A stretch of DNA of 64,000 nt, taken from NCBI RefSeq assembly GCF_027571385.1, contig NZ_CP085636.1, forward strand, positions 5,671,001 to 5,735,000. Direction: 5' to 3'. This DNA is from Shewanella sp. MTB7. GTDB lineage: Bacteria > Pseudomonadota > Gammaproteobacteria > Enterobacterales > Shewanellaceae. The position numbers were made by a program, and so were the translations under genes. Below the pieces are notes generated by a model that was given only the letters and a program-made list of their open reading frames with translations, had not been told where the DNA came from and ran no database searches. Positions 29,801 to 37,868 of this stretch are shown here, piece by piece; the first letter of the stretch is position 1, and each line of letters begins with the position of its first letter.

Positions 29801-31230
29801 AGCGCAACAAAACTATAAAACTCATAGACGTGCCGCCTATCAGTGTCCCTATAGGTATCCTCATCGGTCACCATGCTGACTCTGTTGTTGGTCAGTTTAC
29901 AGCGTCTTAACCAGCCACCATCTCCACCACGCCTAGAGTTTTTACCCGACACGAGAGTAGGGATATTACTAAAACCCGTTAGCGTACTCTCACTGCCACA
30001 TTGATACGATAAATCCCCTGTACCTGGTGCGGTGCGATAGTTACGACCAAATTGATAGATGATTTCATCACCGTCAAAATTAAACGTTCCAGTACCCGAC
30101 TCAATGGCCAAATAACCAACTTCCTCATTTTGTAGTGAGTTAATGTATCCAGGACGACATCGATTCCCCGAACGCACCTCCGAGGCCTCCATGGCTAACT
30201 GGGCTCCTGAGTTGTAGAACTGTGATGTCGTCGTCAACCAACAATTATTTATTGATGTTTGTTTTTGATGTAAAAATACATCGAGATCAGAATCGAGAGG
30301 TATATTGGTGTAAGGACTATTGTTAACACCAAACGCTCTATTTTGATTGATCACTTTGGCCACTAACTCAGTGCCATCTGACAAGGTGTGTTCACCTGGC
30401 GTCACTGCGATCCAATGTACCTCTGCCATAGGTAATGAAGCTTTATAGCGACTAGCTGGGCTAACAGGCTCCTCTTGGCTCCATGTGAACCCCGTGTTGG
30501 TAATATTGGCTGGAAAAACCGACGCTGGACCATCAGTACTGTCAGGGTTATTGGTTGAGATGGTTGGCATTAAGAAAATTATCGGCGTGACGCCAGTTTC
30601 GAATGGCTTATCGAAAGTCACAGTGCCAGAAAAGGCTTTGCCAAATTGAAAATTAAACGAAGACTGAACGTTCGTGCACATACCACCAAAGTCTGCATCT
30701 TCAATAGCATCATCTTCAAAATCAACCTCGCCATTTCCACTAATAGAGAGTGCTCCAGCTGACGCTAATGCACCATCAATCTTCGCATTGCCCGCCATAC
30801 TGACCGATCCGGCAACATAGACGATCCCATTAATTCTATTATTTCCCGCAACTGACAATGAACCTCTGACATAGATAATTAAATCTTCAGTGTCACCAGA
30901 ATCATTAAGAGTTGAGTTATTTAGGGATAAACTATCGAAATAGAGCCGGGTTGTCTCGCCATTAGTACTTAGAGACGAGCTGTTATTAAAACTACCAGCA
31001 TCAAAATCATAGTCTCCAGGCGTGAAGCCGGAACTATGGCCTGAACACCCCCCTCCACTACAAGTTAAGTTCCCTAAACTCGGACCAATATTAATCGGTG
31101 GGGTTAACCCATTAACCCCTAAGTTACCAGTAGGAGGATCAGTAAAAACCTCATCACACTGGGGAACGGCGATCGCCATGGTGGGAAGCAGTAATATAGT
31201 CAGTATTATCAAGCGTACAATATTAATCAC
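26866..31230 (-). CDS. mshQ: MshQ, large MSHA-associated lectin-like protein
   Basis: A 1454-residue secreted protein. Order: signal peptide (residues 1-21, LTILLLPTMAIAVP); a repetitive region about 110-165 with alternating SVAGNNRINGIVYVAGSVSM-type turns, resembling bactofilin/beta-helix folds; a conserved module about 190-475 (FNFQFGKAFSGTVTFDKPF onward); a concanavalin A-like lectin segment about 490-745 (CFNDDFSQGDLTDNW, then VVEFDHFAYGGSGADGIAVV); and a long Ig-like/DUF6701-type C-terminal half ending DKVIYWREVN. It overlaps mshP by eight bases and so belongs to the mshCDOPQ operon. By analogy with large pilus-tip proteins it may act in surface binding; that is inference. Confidence 0.88.
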   Translation of the reverse strand: MINIVRLIILTILLLPTMAIAVPQCDEVFTDPPTGNLGVNGLTPPINIGPSLGNLTCSGGGCSGHSSGFTPGDYDFDAGSFNNSSSLSTNGETTRLYFDSLSLNNSTLNDSGDTEDLIIYVRGSLSVAGNNRINGIVYVAGSVSMAGNAKIDGALASAGALSISGNGEVDFEDDAIEDADFGGMCTNVQSSFNFQFGKAFSGTVTFDKPFETGVTPIIFLMPTISTNNPDSTDGPASVFPANITNTGFTWSQEEPVSPASRYKASLPMAEVHWIAVTPGEHTLSDGTELVAKVINQNRAFGVNNSPYTNIPLDSDLDVFLHQKQTSINNCWLTTTSQFYNSGAQLAMEASEVRSGNRCRPGYINSLQNEEVGYLAIESGTGTFNFDGDEIIYQFGRNYRTAPGTGDLSYQCGSESTLTGFSNIPTLVSGKNSRRGGDGGWLRRCKLTNNRVSMVTDEDTYRDTDRRHVYEFYSFVALEKKEQELTCFNDDFSQGDLTDNWVVARSNGNFTPAIVNGRLRQTQDVNNQSTSATYQRLFPAAENLVVVEFDHFAYGGSGADGIAVVLSDARITPQPGAFGGPLGYGFKPGLDGFAGGWLGVGIDEYGNFSGEGGSSNIGQRRQSVAVRGSGSGTSGYRYLKGACNNGTTNTNGNCLNPKVDDNNGSPIHRYRITVDSRVAGESMVEIQRKTSGGFVSIVPAFNAVSQTGQAVVPQDFILSLTGSTGGSDNVHEIDNIEICALESRPVGVVIDHFELTHSGSALTCSPENVTIKACADAACTQTIQEEVVATLTPATVTGGGGWSGTGVVGNQVTFSGGTAQIQLSRTTIGNVTMEVTGSIPGAKPFSQTLCRIGNSTPSVANCTLTYADSGFVFGDITAIPNNGIPDEFSNKPSMGILVHAVKTDGASQQCIANFANETKSVAFWSSYTDPSTGSKKVSVKSGTTTIDAGLSLATSVPLNLAFNAQGQATVDVNYADAGQMTLNARYTGTGDDAGLVMNGADTFVRYPKGLCVLPETTCAAGDAGCPPFKKAGESFTFDVQAMAWASDSDADLCDNLSTPNYAHQDVGLNFNLVAPSSGVDADQIADYDHVVSTDGANTLTRAVSEVGVFTITANPPSLYFGVNRAIESGISDPIGRFFPAHFELSNWSILPACSNTFSYMEQPFSLMMTLSAKNVEDVITTNYFGAFAKATASLVAANNLDGINRGARLSGLSTLAWPISDTGGKVRGKVDIVDNIKFSRLGNTLDGPYQSLDIGVVMDDGEGGTHYSFIKDPDMNAASVGACSGAGCNARNISTQDLRYGRMVLENGYGPESESLRVPLRTEYVSAVSAGVATWVTNTDDSCSVYNTLTSVDTAETATMGLNMAFPVGFPAINAYTDPTLIQQVGTLGNGLDYIYFSVPNNSGIVPLKQHVEPWLKWYWNYEGNNPSGLYDPRASVYFGTYRGNDKVIYWREVN

Positions 31231-31726
31231 GGGCTTCTACCTCCACGCTACGGCTGACGCGTAAGCAGTTGACATCATTTCCAGTGCAATTTCCGGTTTG
31301 ACAAGTCGCGGTGCTAGTGATCCTATATTGTGTCACGGTGCCAATTGTATTGGTGTCATTACAAGAGATCGCAATACTACAGCCGTGAAAACCCACAAGA
31401 GTGGGGTTATCATTACCGATATCCCATGAGCTGGTTACATTACTGCACGAAGTCGCTGTGTTATCGGTTGCGGTTAAGGGAAACAGTTGAGCCAAGGCTC
31501 TATCAGCGCCCGTATTTGCAGTCGCAAAAGCACGCGTCCCCCACACTTCTAAATTGACCTGCTCGTCAGCATCCTCAAGCACATTCATTAACGAAGTTGC
31601 CATTAGAAACATCACTGTGATCACAAAGATACCAATCACCAATGCACTTCCCTCTTGACTTGAAAGAGCCTTTTTTAAATGAGTGCCTTTAGAGGCATTG
31701 GCAAACAAAAACTTATTAGGGGACAT
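31223..31726 (-). CDS. mshP: MshP, MSHA minor pilin-like protein
   Basis: A 167-residue PilX-like protein. An N-terminal segment of about 25 residues precedes GSALVIGIFVITVMFLMATSL, the hydrophobic assembly helix with the Gly/Ser-type pilin start rather than a GF site. The rest is a small cysteine-bearing globular domain (ATSCSNVTSSW, HGCSIAISC). It overlaps mshO upstream by 11 bases and mshQ downstream by eight. In Vibrio and Shewanella the same mshO-P-Q order is seen. Confidence 0.9.
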   Translation of the reverse strand: MSPNKFLFANASKGTHLKKALSSQEGSALVIGIFVITVMFLMATSLMNVLEDADEQVNLEVWGTRAFATANTGADRALAQLFPLTATDNTATSCSNVTSSWDIGNDNPTLVGFHGCSIAISCNDTNTIGTVTQYRITSTATCQTGNCTGNDVNCLRVSRSVEVEARD

Positions 31727-32552
31727 TGATCACCTGCACCTGGTGCTGATATTGAAACACTTGGCCATTAACCGAAAACGTAGGTGTTAATTGAAGCATG
31801 GCATTATTGACTAAGCTAGAGGGCGTTAATAGGATCGGCTGGTCGCTCACAAGCGCTAAGTTATTAGTAATATCCTCTGCCATTAATGCTCCTCCACTCA
31901 TGGTACTCGGTGTCGGTTGTGTCGTCTCTAGCCCATAACCTGCATACCGCCACAAAGTCCCATCGGACTGAAAACAGTAACTAACAGGGCCGTTAATCAT
32001 AAAGTATCGTTGAATTGGAGAGGATTCAGCAAATCGCACAGCTCTATCGAAAGTGACCAATCCACTCGATTGATTAAACTCTTTGACATCAAATAAACGC
32101 CCAGAGGTTCCGGCAGGAGTAGCCGCATAAATATCACTTGTCTTTAAAGGATAGACCAGCATCTGATGGACACTATTTAGCCCTTGAGAGGGGGGAATAA
32201 CAGTACCGGTTAAACTTGCTGGAGAAGGAACAAATGGCAACTCAATGTAGGAAGCACTTGCCTGAATAGGAACAAACTCCACACATTGGTAACTTGCATT
32301 AGTGTTCGGCGGTGCTGGAGTTAGACGAATGCTATTAGGCACAGCATTTCTTAATTCCCGAGTCATGCGTTCAAGAGCAAAACGACTCTGACCCAACACC
32401 TGTTCAATCGAAGTAGACTCGACAAATATTCGAGTACCCAGTACAACAAAACTACTGACTCCTAAGGCTAAAATACCTAGAATAATGATCACTGTGACCA
32501 TCTCGACTAAGGTAAAACCAAGACCATGTTTACCCCCTCTTATGCCATTCAT
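31716..32552 (-). CDS. mshO: MshO, type IV minor pilin
   Basis: A 278-residue prepilin. The leader MNGIRGGKHGLG ends in G-F, the prepilin peptidase cleavage site, followed by [18 protein letters not shown] with the conserved Glu5. It is larger than the major pilin and matches the PilW-like minor pilin class thought to cap or prime the fibre. Its ATG overlaps the mshD stop by one base (TAATG), implying coupled translation. Confidence 0.93.
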   Translation of the reverse strand: MNGIRGGKHGLGFTLVEMVTVIIILGILALGVSSFVVLGTRIFVESTSIEQVLGQSRFALERMTRELRNAVPNSIRLTPAPPNTNASYQCVEFVPIQASASYIELPFVPSPASLTGTVIPPSQGLNSVHQMLVYPLKTSDIYAATPAGTSGRLFDVKEFNQSSGLVTFDRAVRFAESSPIQRYFMINGPVSYCFQSDGTLWRYAGYGLETTQPTPSTMSGGALMAEDITNNLALVSDQPILLTPSSLVNNAMLQLTPTFSVNGQVFQYQHQVQVINVP

Positions 32553-33115
32553 TAGTAATTACTCCGAATGGCATCATAGGTTATGGCTTCACCACTTGGT
32601 GTTGTCACACTAATGGCAATAAGTTTGCTGTTTCTATTTGGATTAGGGTAGGTAACACTGACCGATAATAGATAGTTCTTATACTGGCTCAGATAGGTGT
32701 CATTAGAGTTAAGCATCTTACTATTCTGATTTAAGCCGTTGTAATCATCGACATCATTAAAAGTGTTTCGGGTCTCTCCAGTATCTGGCCCTAAGTCTGC
32801 TGCAGGTGTACAAGCCAGCCCTGCGGGTAAGCCTAAATCCGGTCTAGCTGCAGCACCACAAGCTGGCACTCCACCATTAGCATTGGTATTTTGATCGTAA
32901 CGCTTACCCCAGATCTCATTGAGAAGAGAGTGCGCTAACTCAGCAGAGCGAACTCTACTTAGCGTGTCTACGGCACGATCAGCCTGAGGAAACATCATCG
33001 TAGCCAGCATAACCAAAGCGATGCTGAGCACGACCATACCAACAACGAGTTCTATCAAGGTAAAGCCTTTGGCGCGACTAAATAAACTAGTTGTCTTAAA
33101 GGGGTTAGCTAGCAT
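32552..33115 (-). CDS. mshD: MshD, type IV minor pilin
   Basis: About 187 residues. The leader MLANPFKTTSLFSRAKG ends at a G-F site followed by TLIELVVGMVVLSIALVM with Glu5. An in-frame start at 33136 would add seven residues; the ATG at 33115, which overlaps the mshC stop by 11 bases, is preferred because it gives a leader of usual length. The C-terminal domain is a small beta-rich fold. It sits in the tightly packed mshCDOPQ operon. Confidence 0.92.
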   Translation of the reverse strand: MLANPFKTTSLFSRAKGFTLIELVVGMVVLSIALVMLATMMFPQADRAVDTLSRVRSAELAHSLLNEIWGKRYDQNTNANGGVPACGAAARPDLGLPAGLACTPAADLGPDTGETRNTFNDVDDYNGLNQNSKMLNSNDTYLSQYKNYLLSVSVTYPNPNRNSKLIAISVTTPSGEAITYDAIRSNY

Positions 33116-33566
33116 GGATATACCCTTGACTCTCAATATTAATGACTAAAGTTTCATCTGCAATCACATTTATACAGGGCCCAGAGCAAACTAAACTAGG
33201 AATGCCATTATTGTTACCACTAAAATCAATATTGAAACTTGTGTCACCATTAATAAGTGAGAGGCTGGCGTTCCCTTCAAAGTTACGTTTTGACTCTGTC
33301 GGATTCATAGCAACTGTACACGCCAGATCACTGAACCTTTTAAACTGATAACCTTGAGTATCGACAGCAACTCGATAGCACTGGCCCTGAGTGTTCATCG
33401 CGAATATTTGAGCTTTGCGAAGTTCACTAATGAATTCACCTCGCAGCGTAAAAGCGCTGTAGCTGGAACTGGTCAACATACGCGGCAAAACAATCACTGA
33501 GAGTATGCCAATCAAAATAATAGTGGTCACTAACTCTACCAGAGTAAACCCGGTCGCTCTATGCAT
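33105..33566 (-). CDS. mshC: MshC, type IV minor pilin (GspH-like)
   Basis: A 153-residue prepilin with a very short leader MHRATG followed by FTLVELVTTIILIGILSVI, including Glu5. The C-terminal domain has two disulfide-capable cysteine pairs (NTQGQCYRV with SDLACTV; SLVCSGPCI). It is the first gene of mshCDOPQ and is separated from the pilin genes by a dead pilin copy and an IS4 element. A promoter is expected in 33567-33690. Confidence 0.92.
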   Translation of the reverse strand: MHRATGFTLVELVTTIILIGILSVIVLPRMLTSSSYSAFTLRGEFISELRKAQIFAMNTQGQCYRVAVDTQGYQFKRFSDLACTVAMNPTESKRNFEGNASLSLINGDTSFNIDFSGNNNGIPSLVCSGPCINVIADETLVINIESQGYIHAS

Positions 33567-33690
33567 CGGTTCCCCACCTGTAAAGGCTTTCTATTTTATG
33601 CTAATGATTATCAATTAATAATTTATTAAATAAGGCAAATAAATTTATAATTATGCACTTTAGCTCATGATACAGAGTTATAGCATGTAT

Positions 33691-33712
33691 AAAAAGACCC
33701 GCATTGCAGGCC
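33691..33712 (-). terminator. Intrinsic terminator after the dead pilin gene
   Basis: On the minus strand GGCCTGCA pairs with TGCGGGTC (two G-U type pairs) and is followed by five T. It closely resembles the interrupted hairpin downstream of the second pilin gene, so each pilin copy was duplicated together with its terminator. Confidence 0.7.
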
Positions 33713-33770
33713 TATAAAAATTGAAGTAGTTATCTTTAACCTATACCAAAACAATATTAATTAGAAATAC

Positions 33771-34261
33771 CTAACATACGAAGGGATCTTGAGCCGTGGC
33801 CGGAGTGTAAAGTGTATAAGTCGGCACCGAGGTTGATGTTGCTTCCATATAAACAAAGTGACAGGTTGCGGCTGGTGCACCTTGAGGACTAAATGCTAAC
33901 CCTCCGCCTGTAACAGCCGTTGACACTCTACATCCATTGCCGCAGCAATCGCTGTTGCATCTTCAGGCAGATAGCCAAACACCGTTTGTATCGGCGTCCC
34001 CGTGCCTATGTCCACCCCTGCTGTATTCCCCGTATTAGCATACGGCATCAGCGATACGTTCTTCACCTGCAATGGACGCTTTGGAAAACACCAGAGAGTT
34101 CGCTCCCTGCAAAGAGGCCCTAAAGCCACTAAAGTGGATGCTTTAGCATCCGATTGAAGATTGATAAATTTAGACGCTGCGGTTACCGCTAAAATGCTTA
34201 AAATGATGATAACTACCACTAACTCGATTAAGGTAAAACCTAGCTATTTTACTCTTACCAT
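33771..34261 (-). pseudogene. MshA-like type IV pilin, decayed third copy
   Basis: The frame starts at ATG 34261 as MVRVK, then a TAG, then [20 protein letters not shown], so the nonsense codon lies in the leader two residues before the G-F cleavage site; CAG to TAG would explain it. After NLQSDAKASTL the frame shifts: the next frame over reads ASLQGANSLVFSKASIAGEE, matching the live pilins, then stops, and a third frame resumes as YANTGNTAGVDIGTGT. The final frame gives GAPAATCHFVY and ends VC-stop at 33771, keeping the C-terminal cysteine pair pattern. At least one nonsense and several frameshift changes make this non-functional. Confidence 0.88.
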
Positions 34262-34408
34262 CACTTTACCTCTATTTGAAAACTACAGTTCACACTCGGT
34301 ACGCAACCAAACTATCCTAATCTTACTTAAACTCAGTTTAGTCAAGCATTAGGATTTTGGGCAATTGGTCACAGGGAAGATATAGCTCAGATTTAGATAT
34401 AAAAAAGC

Positions 34409-34419
34409 CTGCAATGCAG
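34409..34419. repeat. Target site duplication, left copy, of the IS4 element
   Basis: CTGCAATGCAG here is identical to 35833-35843 and immediately abuts the element. Eleven base pairs is a normal duplication length for the IS4 group. Confidence 0.9.
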
Positions 34420-35832
34420 CAATGCCGGTAAATTAAGCTTACTGGCATTTTTTATTTCTGACATATCTCTGTGGCCTCCGCTTAACGGTTCTAGGAAAAG
34501 ACCGAGTTCGTCGAGGCTCTAAAATTAGGCTCTCTGCCATATCATAGAAGTATTTTAGTTGCCCAGGGAGGCTCCTGGTGTCGAGTAGGGCAAACCTACT
34601 AAAAGCCTCAAAATGTGAGCCAAAGAACCATTAAAAATCAACTGATAAGGGAGATAATCTCCTTTGAGTTGATGACACATTTTCACCATCTGATAGCGTA
34701 CTAAATTGTAGGTGAGTAAGATCCCCCACAACTCCTGCTTAACGAGCTCTGGTAGTCGACTTCTCAACGTTAATCGATTGCCTAGCATGTATTGCTTCTG
34801 CTCCCGGTAACCCAATTCTATTTCCCATCTATGTGCATATAGGTCAGCGATGTCTGTAACGGGATAGCGCATCGGATCAGTCATTGAGGTCAAAACCGAG
34901 TATTCTTTGCCATTAATCTTTCGACTTATTAACCGCACTTCTAGCTCATTTGGCAACTCAGGCCAGCGTTTTCGGGCATGTGGATTACTTTTTAATTGAA
35001 CGATCTTATCGTTGCGTCCTAAGCTGCGGATCACCTCATATTGGACATTTTTCTTCAAGTGGAGCAGCCAGTGTCGCTCAGTACCAGTGGTTTGCCACTG
35101 ATACAGCAGTCCAAGTGAATAAAAGCCTCGATCGAACGGTGTCAGACTATGGTCTGGAGTCGAGTCGATAAGTTTCTCAGCCAAAATCATCTCGTTAACA
35201 GCATAATCATCAAAAGCACTGGCGGTAATAAGGTGGTTACTCAATTCCATTTGGCAGACCATACGCACTTGAGGATATTGAGTGTTTTTGGGCGTGGTGA
35301 ATACCTCTGCATTATCAGGTGTATCTTCCGTTCGCCACACTACACCATCGACTCCTAGTAACATCAGTCCACTCCAAGCTGGATGTAGATCTTCTACGAT
35401 TCCAATGAGCTTGAGTACACTCAAACAGCGCTTTCATTGCTGCTTCACCTAGAGCTTTCCGTCGTTGAGTTAAGGCGCGAGGAGCGACAAATGGCTTACC
35501 CTCTCTATCGACGATATCGAGCATATTAACAATGTGAGCCATGGACTTATCGTTATAGATAGCCATCCCGATGAGAAGCCAAGCCATTGACTCCAATGTT
35601 AACTTTCGTTTTCTAAGGGTTACCGTTTCAGTCAATGCATACGCTTCCTCTATCAATTCTAGAGGGAGTAGGTCAGCGAGGATTTCAACTTGATGAGGTT
35701 TTAGTTGGTTGATGATGTCAAAAGCTTGAGAAACATGCATAAAAAAATCCGAGACCTAGAGATAGGACTCGGATTCTGAAGCATCTAGAAGATCAGTCAA
35801 CCGATCGATAAATCACTAAATGATCAGCATTG
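34420..35832 (-). mobile_element. IS4-family insertion sequence, 1413 bp
   Basis: The left end starts CAATGCCGGTAAATTAAG and the right end, read inward on the other strand, CAATGCTGATCATTTAG; these terminal repeats resemble those of classical IS4. A perfect 11-bp direct repeat CTGCAATGCAG flanks the element. Inside is one transposase gene disrupted by a frameshift. Removing the element and one repeat copy restores a pilin-type terminator hairpin with AAAAAGCCTGCA on one side and TGCAGACCTTTT on the other. Intact ends and perfect duplication suggest a recent insertion. Confidence 0.93.
34555..35740 (-). pseudogene. IS4-family transposase, frameshifted
   Basis: Two frames make one protein of about 400 residues. 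The first (from 35740, MHVSQAFDIINQL) is the IS4 N-terminal domain. The second carries the DDE core: Asp in [17 protein letters not shown], Asp in [13 protein letters not shown], and the Y-x2-R-x3-E-x6-K signature in [15 protein letters not shown]. The frames switch near 35413-35424, where LFECTQ in the first and SVLKLIG in the second overlap; a two-base loss in a GAGAGTG-like sequence would explain it. No typical slippery heptamer is present, so loss of function is likelier than programmed frameshifting. Confidence 0.88.
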
Positions 35833-35843
35833 CTGCAATGCAG
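35833..35843. repeat. Target site duplication, right copy, of the IS4 element
   Basis: Identical to 34409-34419. Together with the sequence just right of it (GACCTTTT) it was one arm of the terminator hairpin behind the second pilin gene. Confidence 0.9.
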
Positions 35844-35867
35844 ACCTTTTAAAAATTAAAACAATAA

Positions 35868-36395
35868 TTAACAATCATCTACACTTGGAGCAGGACTGAC
35901 TACTGGGACAACGCTAGTACTGGTAGCTTGAGTATAAGTAAACTTACAAGCAGCAGGAGCACCTCGTTGCCAAACTGTAACAACTGCAGCAGCAGTGCCA
36001 GGAAAAATAATCCAATCATTGCTGCCTGTTGTATTCGTTGGATCAGTAGCACTAGTACCAACATCAAACTTCACATCGATAGCATTTTCCAGCTCATCTT
36101 GATCAGATTGAATATATCCAAAATTTGTAACAGCATCAGTCCCCGTTCCGATATTAACAGCGGGTGGTGGTGTTGCCCCCAATGCTAAACTCTCTTGACC
36201 AGAGATTGCTGCTTTAGAATAAACTAGAGAGTTTGCTCCTTGTATCGCAGCTCTCATACCTTGAAGCGCAGAAACACGTGCGTCTGATTGAAGGTTGATA
36301 AACTTAGGTGCTGCAGTAACAGCAAGAATACCTAAGATAATAATAACAACCACTAACTCGATTAATGTAAAACCATTTTGTTTTTGAGTTTTCAT
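35868..36395 (-). CDS. MshA-like major pilin paralogue
   Basis: A 175-residue prepilin: leader MKTQKQNG, then [24 protein letters not shown] with Glu5, identical over the first 25 mature residues to the neighbouring pilin. The globular domain diverges strongly after about residue 45 and keeps the C-terminal cysteine loop (PAACKFTY ... VDDC-stop). It starts 13 bases after the other pilin with its own AGGT site and is probably cotranscribed. Its terminator has been split by the IS4 element. Whether it is a second major pilin or an alternative antigen form cannot be told from sequence. Confidence 0.9.
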   Translation of the reverse strand: MKTQKQNGFTLIELVVVIIILGILAVTAAPKFINLQSDARVSALQGMRAAIQGANSLVYSKAAISGQESLALGATPPPAVNIGTGTDAVTNFGYIQSDQDELENAIDVKFDVGTSATDPTNTTGSNDWIIFPGTAAAVVTVWQRGAPAACKFTYTQATSTSVVPVVSPAPSVDDC

Positions 36396-36408
36396 TATAA
36401 TTTACCTA

Positions 36409-36924
36409 TTAACAGCCATTATCTAAGATAACATAAGTTGGGAGCGTAGTGGCGTTTGCCGCTTCAGTGTAAGTTAATGTACAACCGGCTAAGGTTGATC
36501 CAGTACCCGTCGTCGCGGGAGCACCGTTTTGAGAAATTACAGCAACTGCTGGATCTGCTGTCGATGCAACAACGATCCAATCTGTGCCTGCGGTACCAAA
36601 GTTTGCATCGACAGCATTATTAAGTTCTAAAACAGTAGCTTGTAAATAACCAAAATCTGTTTTTGCATTCAAAGCAGCTCCGATATCAACACCATCAGTA
36701 CCGGTCCAAGTGGAAGATGCTTTCTTCTCATCACCAGCTAAAGCTGCTTTAGCGAATACAAGAGCATTTGCACCTTGAATAGCACCTTTAACACCTTGAA
36801 GTGCAGACGCACGTGCATCAGACTGTAGATTGATAAATTTAGGCGCAGCTGTTACCGCAAGGATGCCTAAAATAATGATAACGACGACTAACTCGATTAG
36901 GGTAAAACCACTTTGTTTATTCAT
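36409..36924 (-). CDS. mshA: MshA, major MSHA pilin
   Basis: A 171-residue prepilin: short leader MNKQSG, then [18 protein letters not shown] with Glu5, and a C-terminal cysteine loop (LAGCTLTY ... LDNGC-stop). It is the first pilin gene after mshB and has a GAGG ribosome site and a 25-bp inverted repeat upstream (36943-36967), fitting a strongly expressed structural gene with its own promoter. Mature pilin polymerises into the mannose-sensitive haemagglutinin-type fibre used for attachment. The gene designation as mshA rather than the next pilin rests on gene order. Confidence 0.93.
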   Translation of the reverse strand: MNKQSGFTLIELVVVIIILGILAVTAAPKFINLQSDARASALQGVKGAIQGANALVFAKAALAGDEKKASSTWTGTDGVDIGAALNAKTDFGYLQATVLELNNAVDANFGTAGTDWIVVASTADPAVAVISQNGAPATTGTGSTLAGCTLTYTEAANATTLPTYVILDNGC

Positions 36925-36942
36925 TTAAGAACCTCATTTACA

Positions 36943-36967
36943 AACTGTATAGTTATTTTATACAGTT
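36943..36967 (-). promoter_or_regulatory. Inverted repeat in the mshA leader or promoter
   Basis: AACTGTATA and TATACAGTT are perfect 9-bp arms around seven bases, ending 19 bp before the mshA ATG. It could be an operator over the -10 region or a 5' mRNA hairpin that protects the abundant pilin message; sequence alone does not decide. Confidence 0.5.
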
Positions 36968-37137
36968 AAATTATCTATAAAAAATCAGTCAGTCCTTTTG
37001 ACACAATCTATTCAAACTACGTGCCTAAACCTTATTATTATTAACACGTGACTACCTTAGTAGCAGTTAAACTTTTATATGCACTTTGCTACGCATCACT
37101 CACCTCTCCATCATGACAACTGAGAAATGCGTATAAA

Positions 37138-37797
37138 TTATAAATCATTCGAGAAGCTCACCACTTGCCCTGTGCCTGGGTTGTAAGTCACTCCCTTAGC
37201 ACCCGCTGTTGTTAGATCAGGTTGAGGACTGGCCACGCCCGTTGTCGGATCTAATCTCAGTGAAGCAATTAAGTGATACACACATACATCTAATCCAGGA
37301 ACCAGCTCACCGGTTATTGCTGTACCAGTTCCACCAATATTGCCAATAACACTCACGACATATCTCTGCTTACGAGCATCCTGATTTATCTGTACGTTTC
37401 GAGGAGCATTTTGCAAAACTGCATTAAACACTTCCTGACAAGTCGCATCGGTCATCGTGGTCGCATCCGTATTGCCAATGCCAGATTGAGGCGACCCCGT
37501 AGGAAAGCCAAACCTCTCATCCAAATAAGTTCGGGTACCGTCAAGGATCACTGAGTCATTTCGACGTCCATCGACTTCCCACTGTGCACGAACAAAACCA
37601 ACCGCCGTTGCTAATCCACCTGATACGCCATCAACACTCGCATCTTCTGCATCATCGGTGACATTTAAAAAACGAGGAATGGCAGTCGCCGCTAACAAAC
37701 CTAAAATAACAATCACGATGACAAGTTCAATTAAAGAAAAACCTTGCTGTGATCTACTCTTTTGGTTTTTCATATAACCTTTTAACTCTTTATTCAT
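37138..37797 (-). CDS. mshB: MshB, type IV pilin-like protein
   Basis: A 219-residue prepilin. The leader (MNKELKGYMKNQKSRSQQG, or the shorter one from the internal ATG eight codons later) ends at G-F, then SLIELVIVIVILGLLAATAIPRFL with Glu5. The globular domain has a C-terminal cysteine pair (ATCQEVF, DVCVYH). A run of G precedes the first ATG and AAGG the second, so the start remains open. It lies between mshF and mshA with a 213-bp gap before mshA. Confidence 0.92.
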   Translation of the reverse strand: MNKELKGYMKNQKSRSQQGFSLIELVIVIVILGLLAATAIPRFLNVTDDAEDASVDGVSGGLATAVGFVRAQWEVDGRRNDSVILDGTRTYLDERFGFPTGSPQSGIGNTDATTMTDATCQEVFNAVLQNAPRNVQINQDARKQRYVVSVIGNIGGTGTAITGELVPGLDVCVYHLIASLRLDPTTGVASPQPDLTTAGAKGVTYNPGTGQVVSFSNDL

Positions 37798-37868
37798 GAT
37801 ACCCCCTATAACACCTTGTACAATTCTAACAGTTCATAGCATTTTGGAAACCTATGAAATAGCTAAAT

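Noticed and set aside
33600..33618. Fur-box-like sequence upstream of mshC
   Set aside because: It matches about 14 of 19 positions of the consensus, but the region is very A/T-rich and such matches are expected by chance; no other iron-related gene is near.
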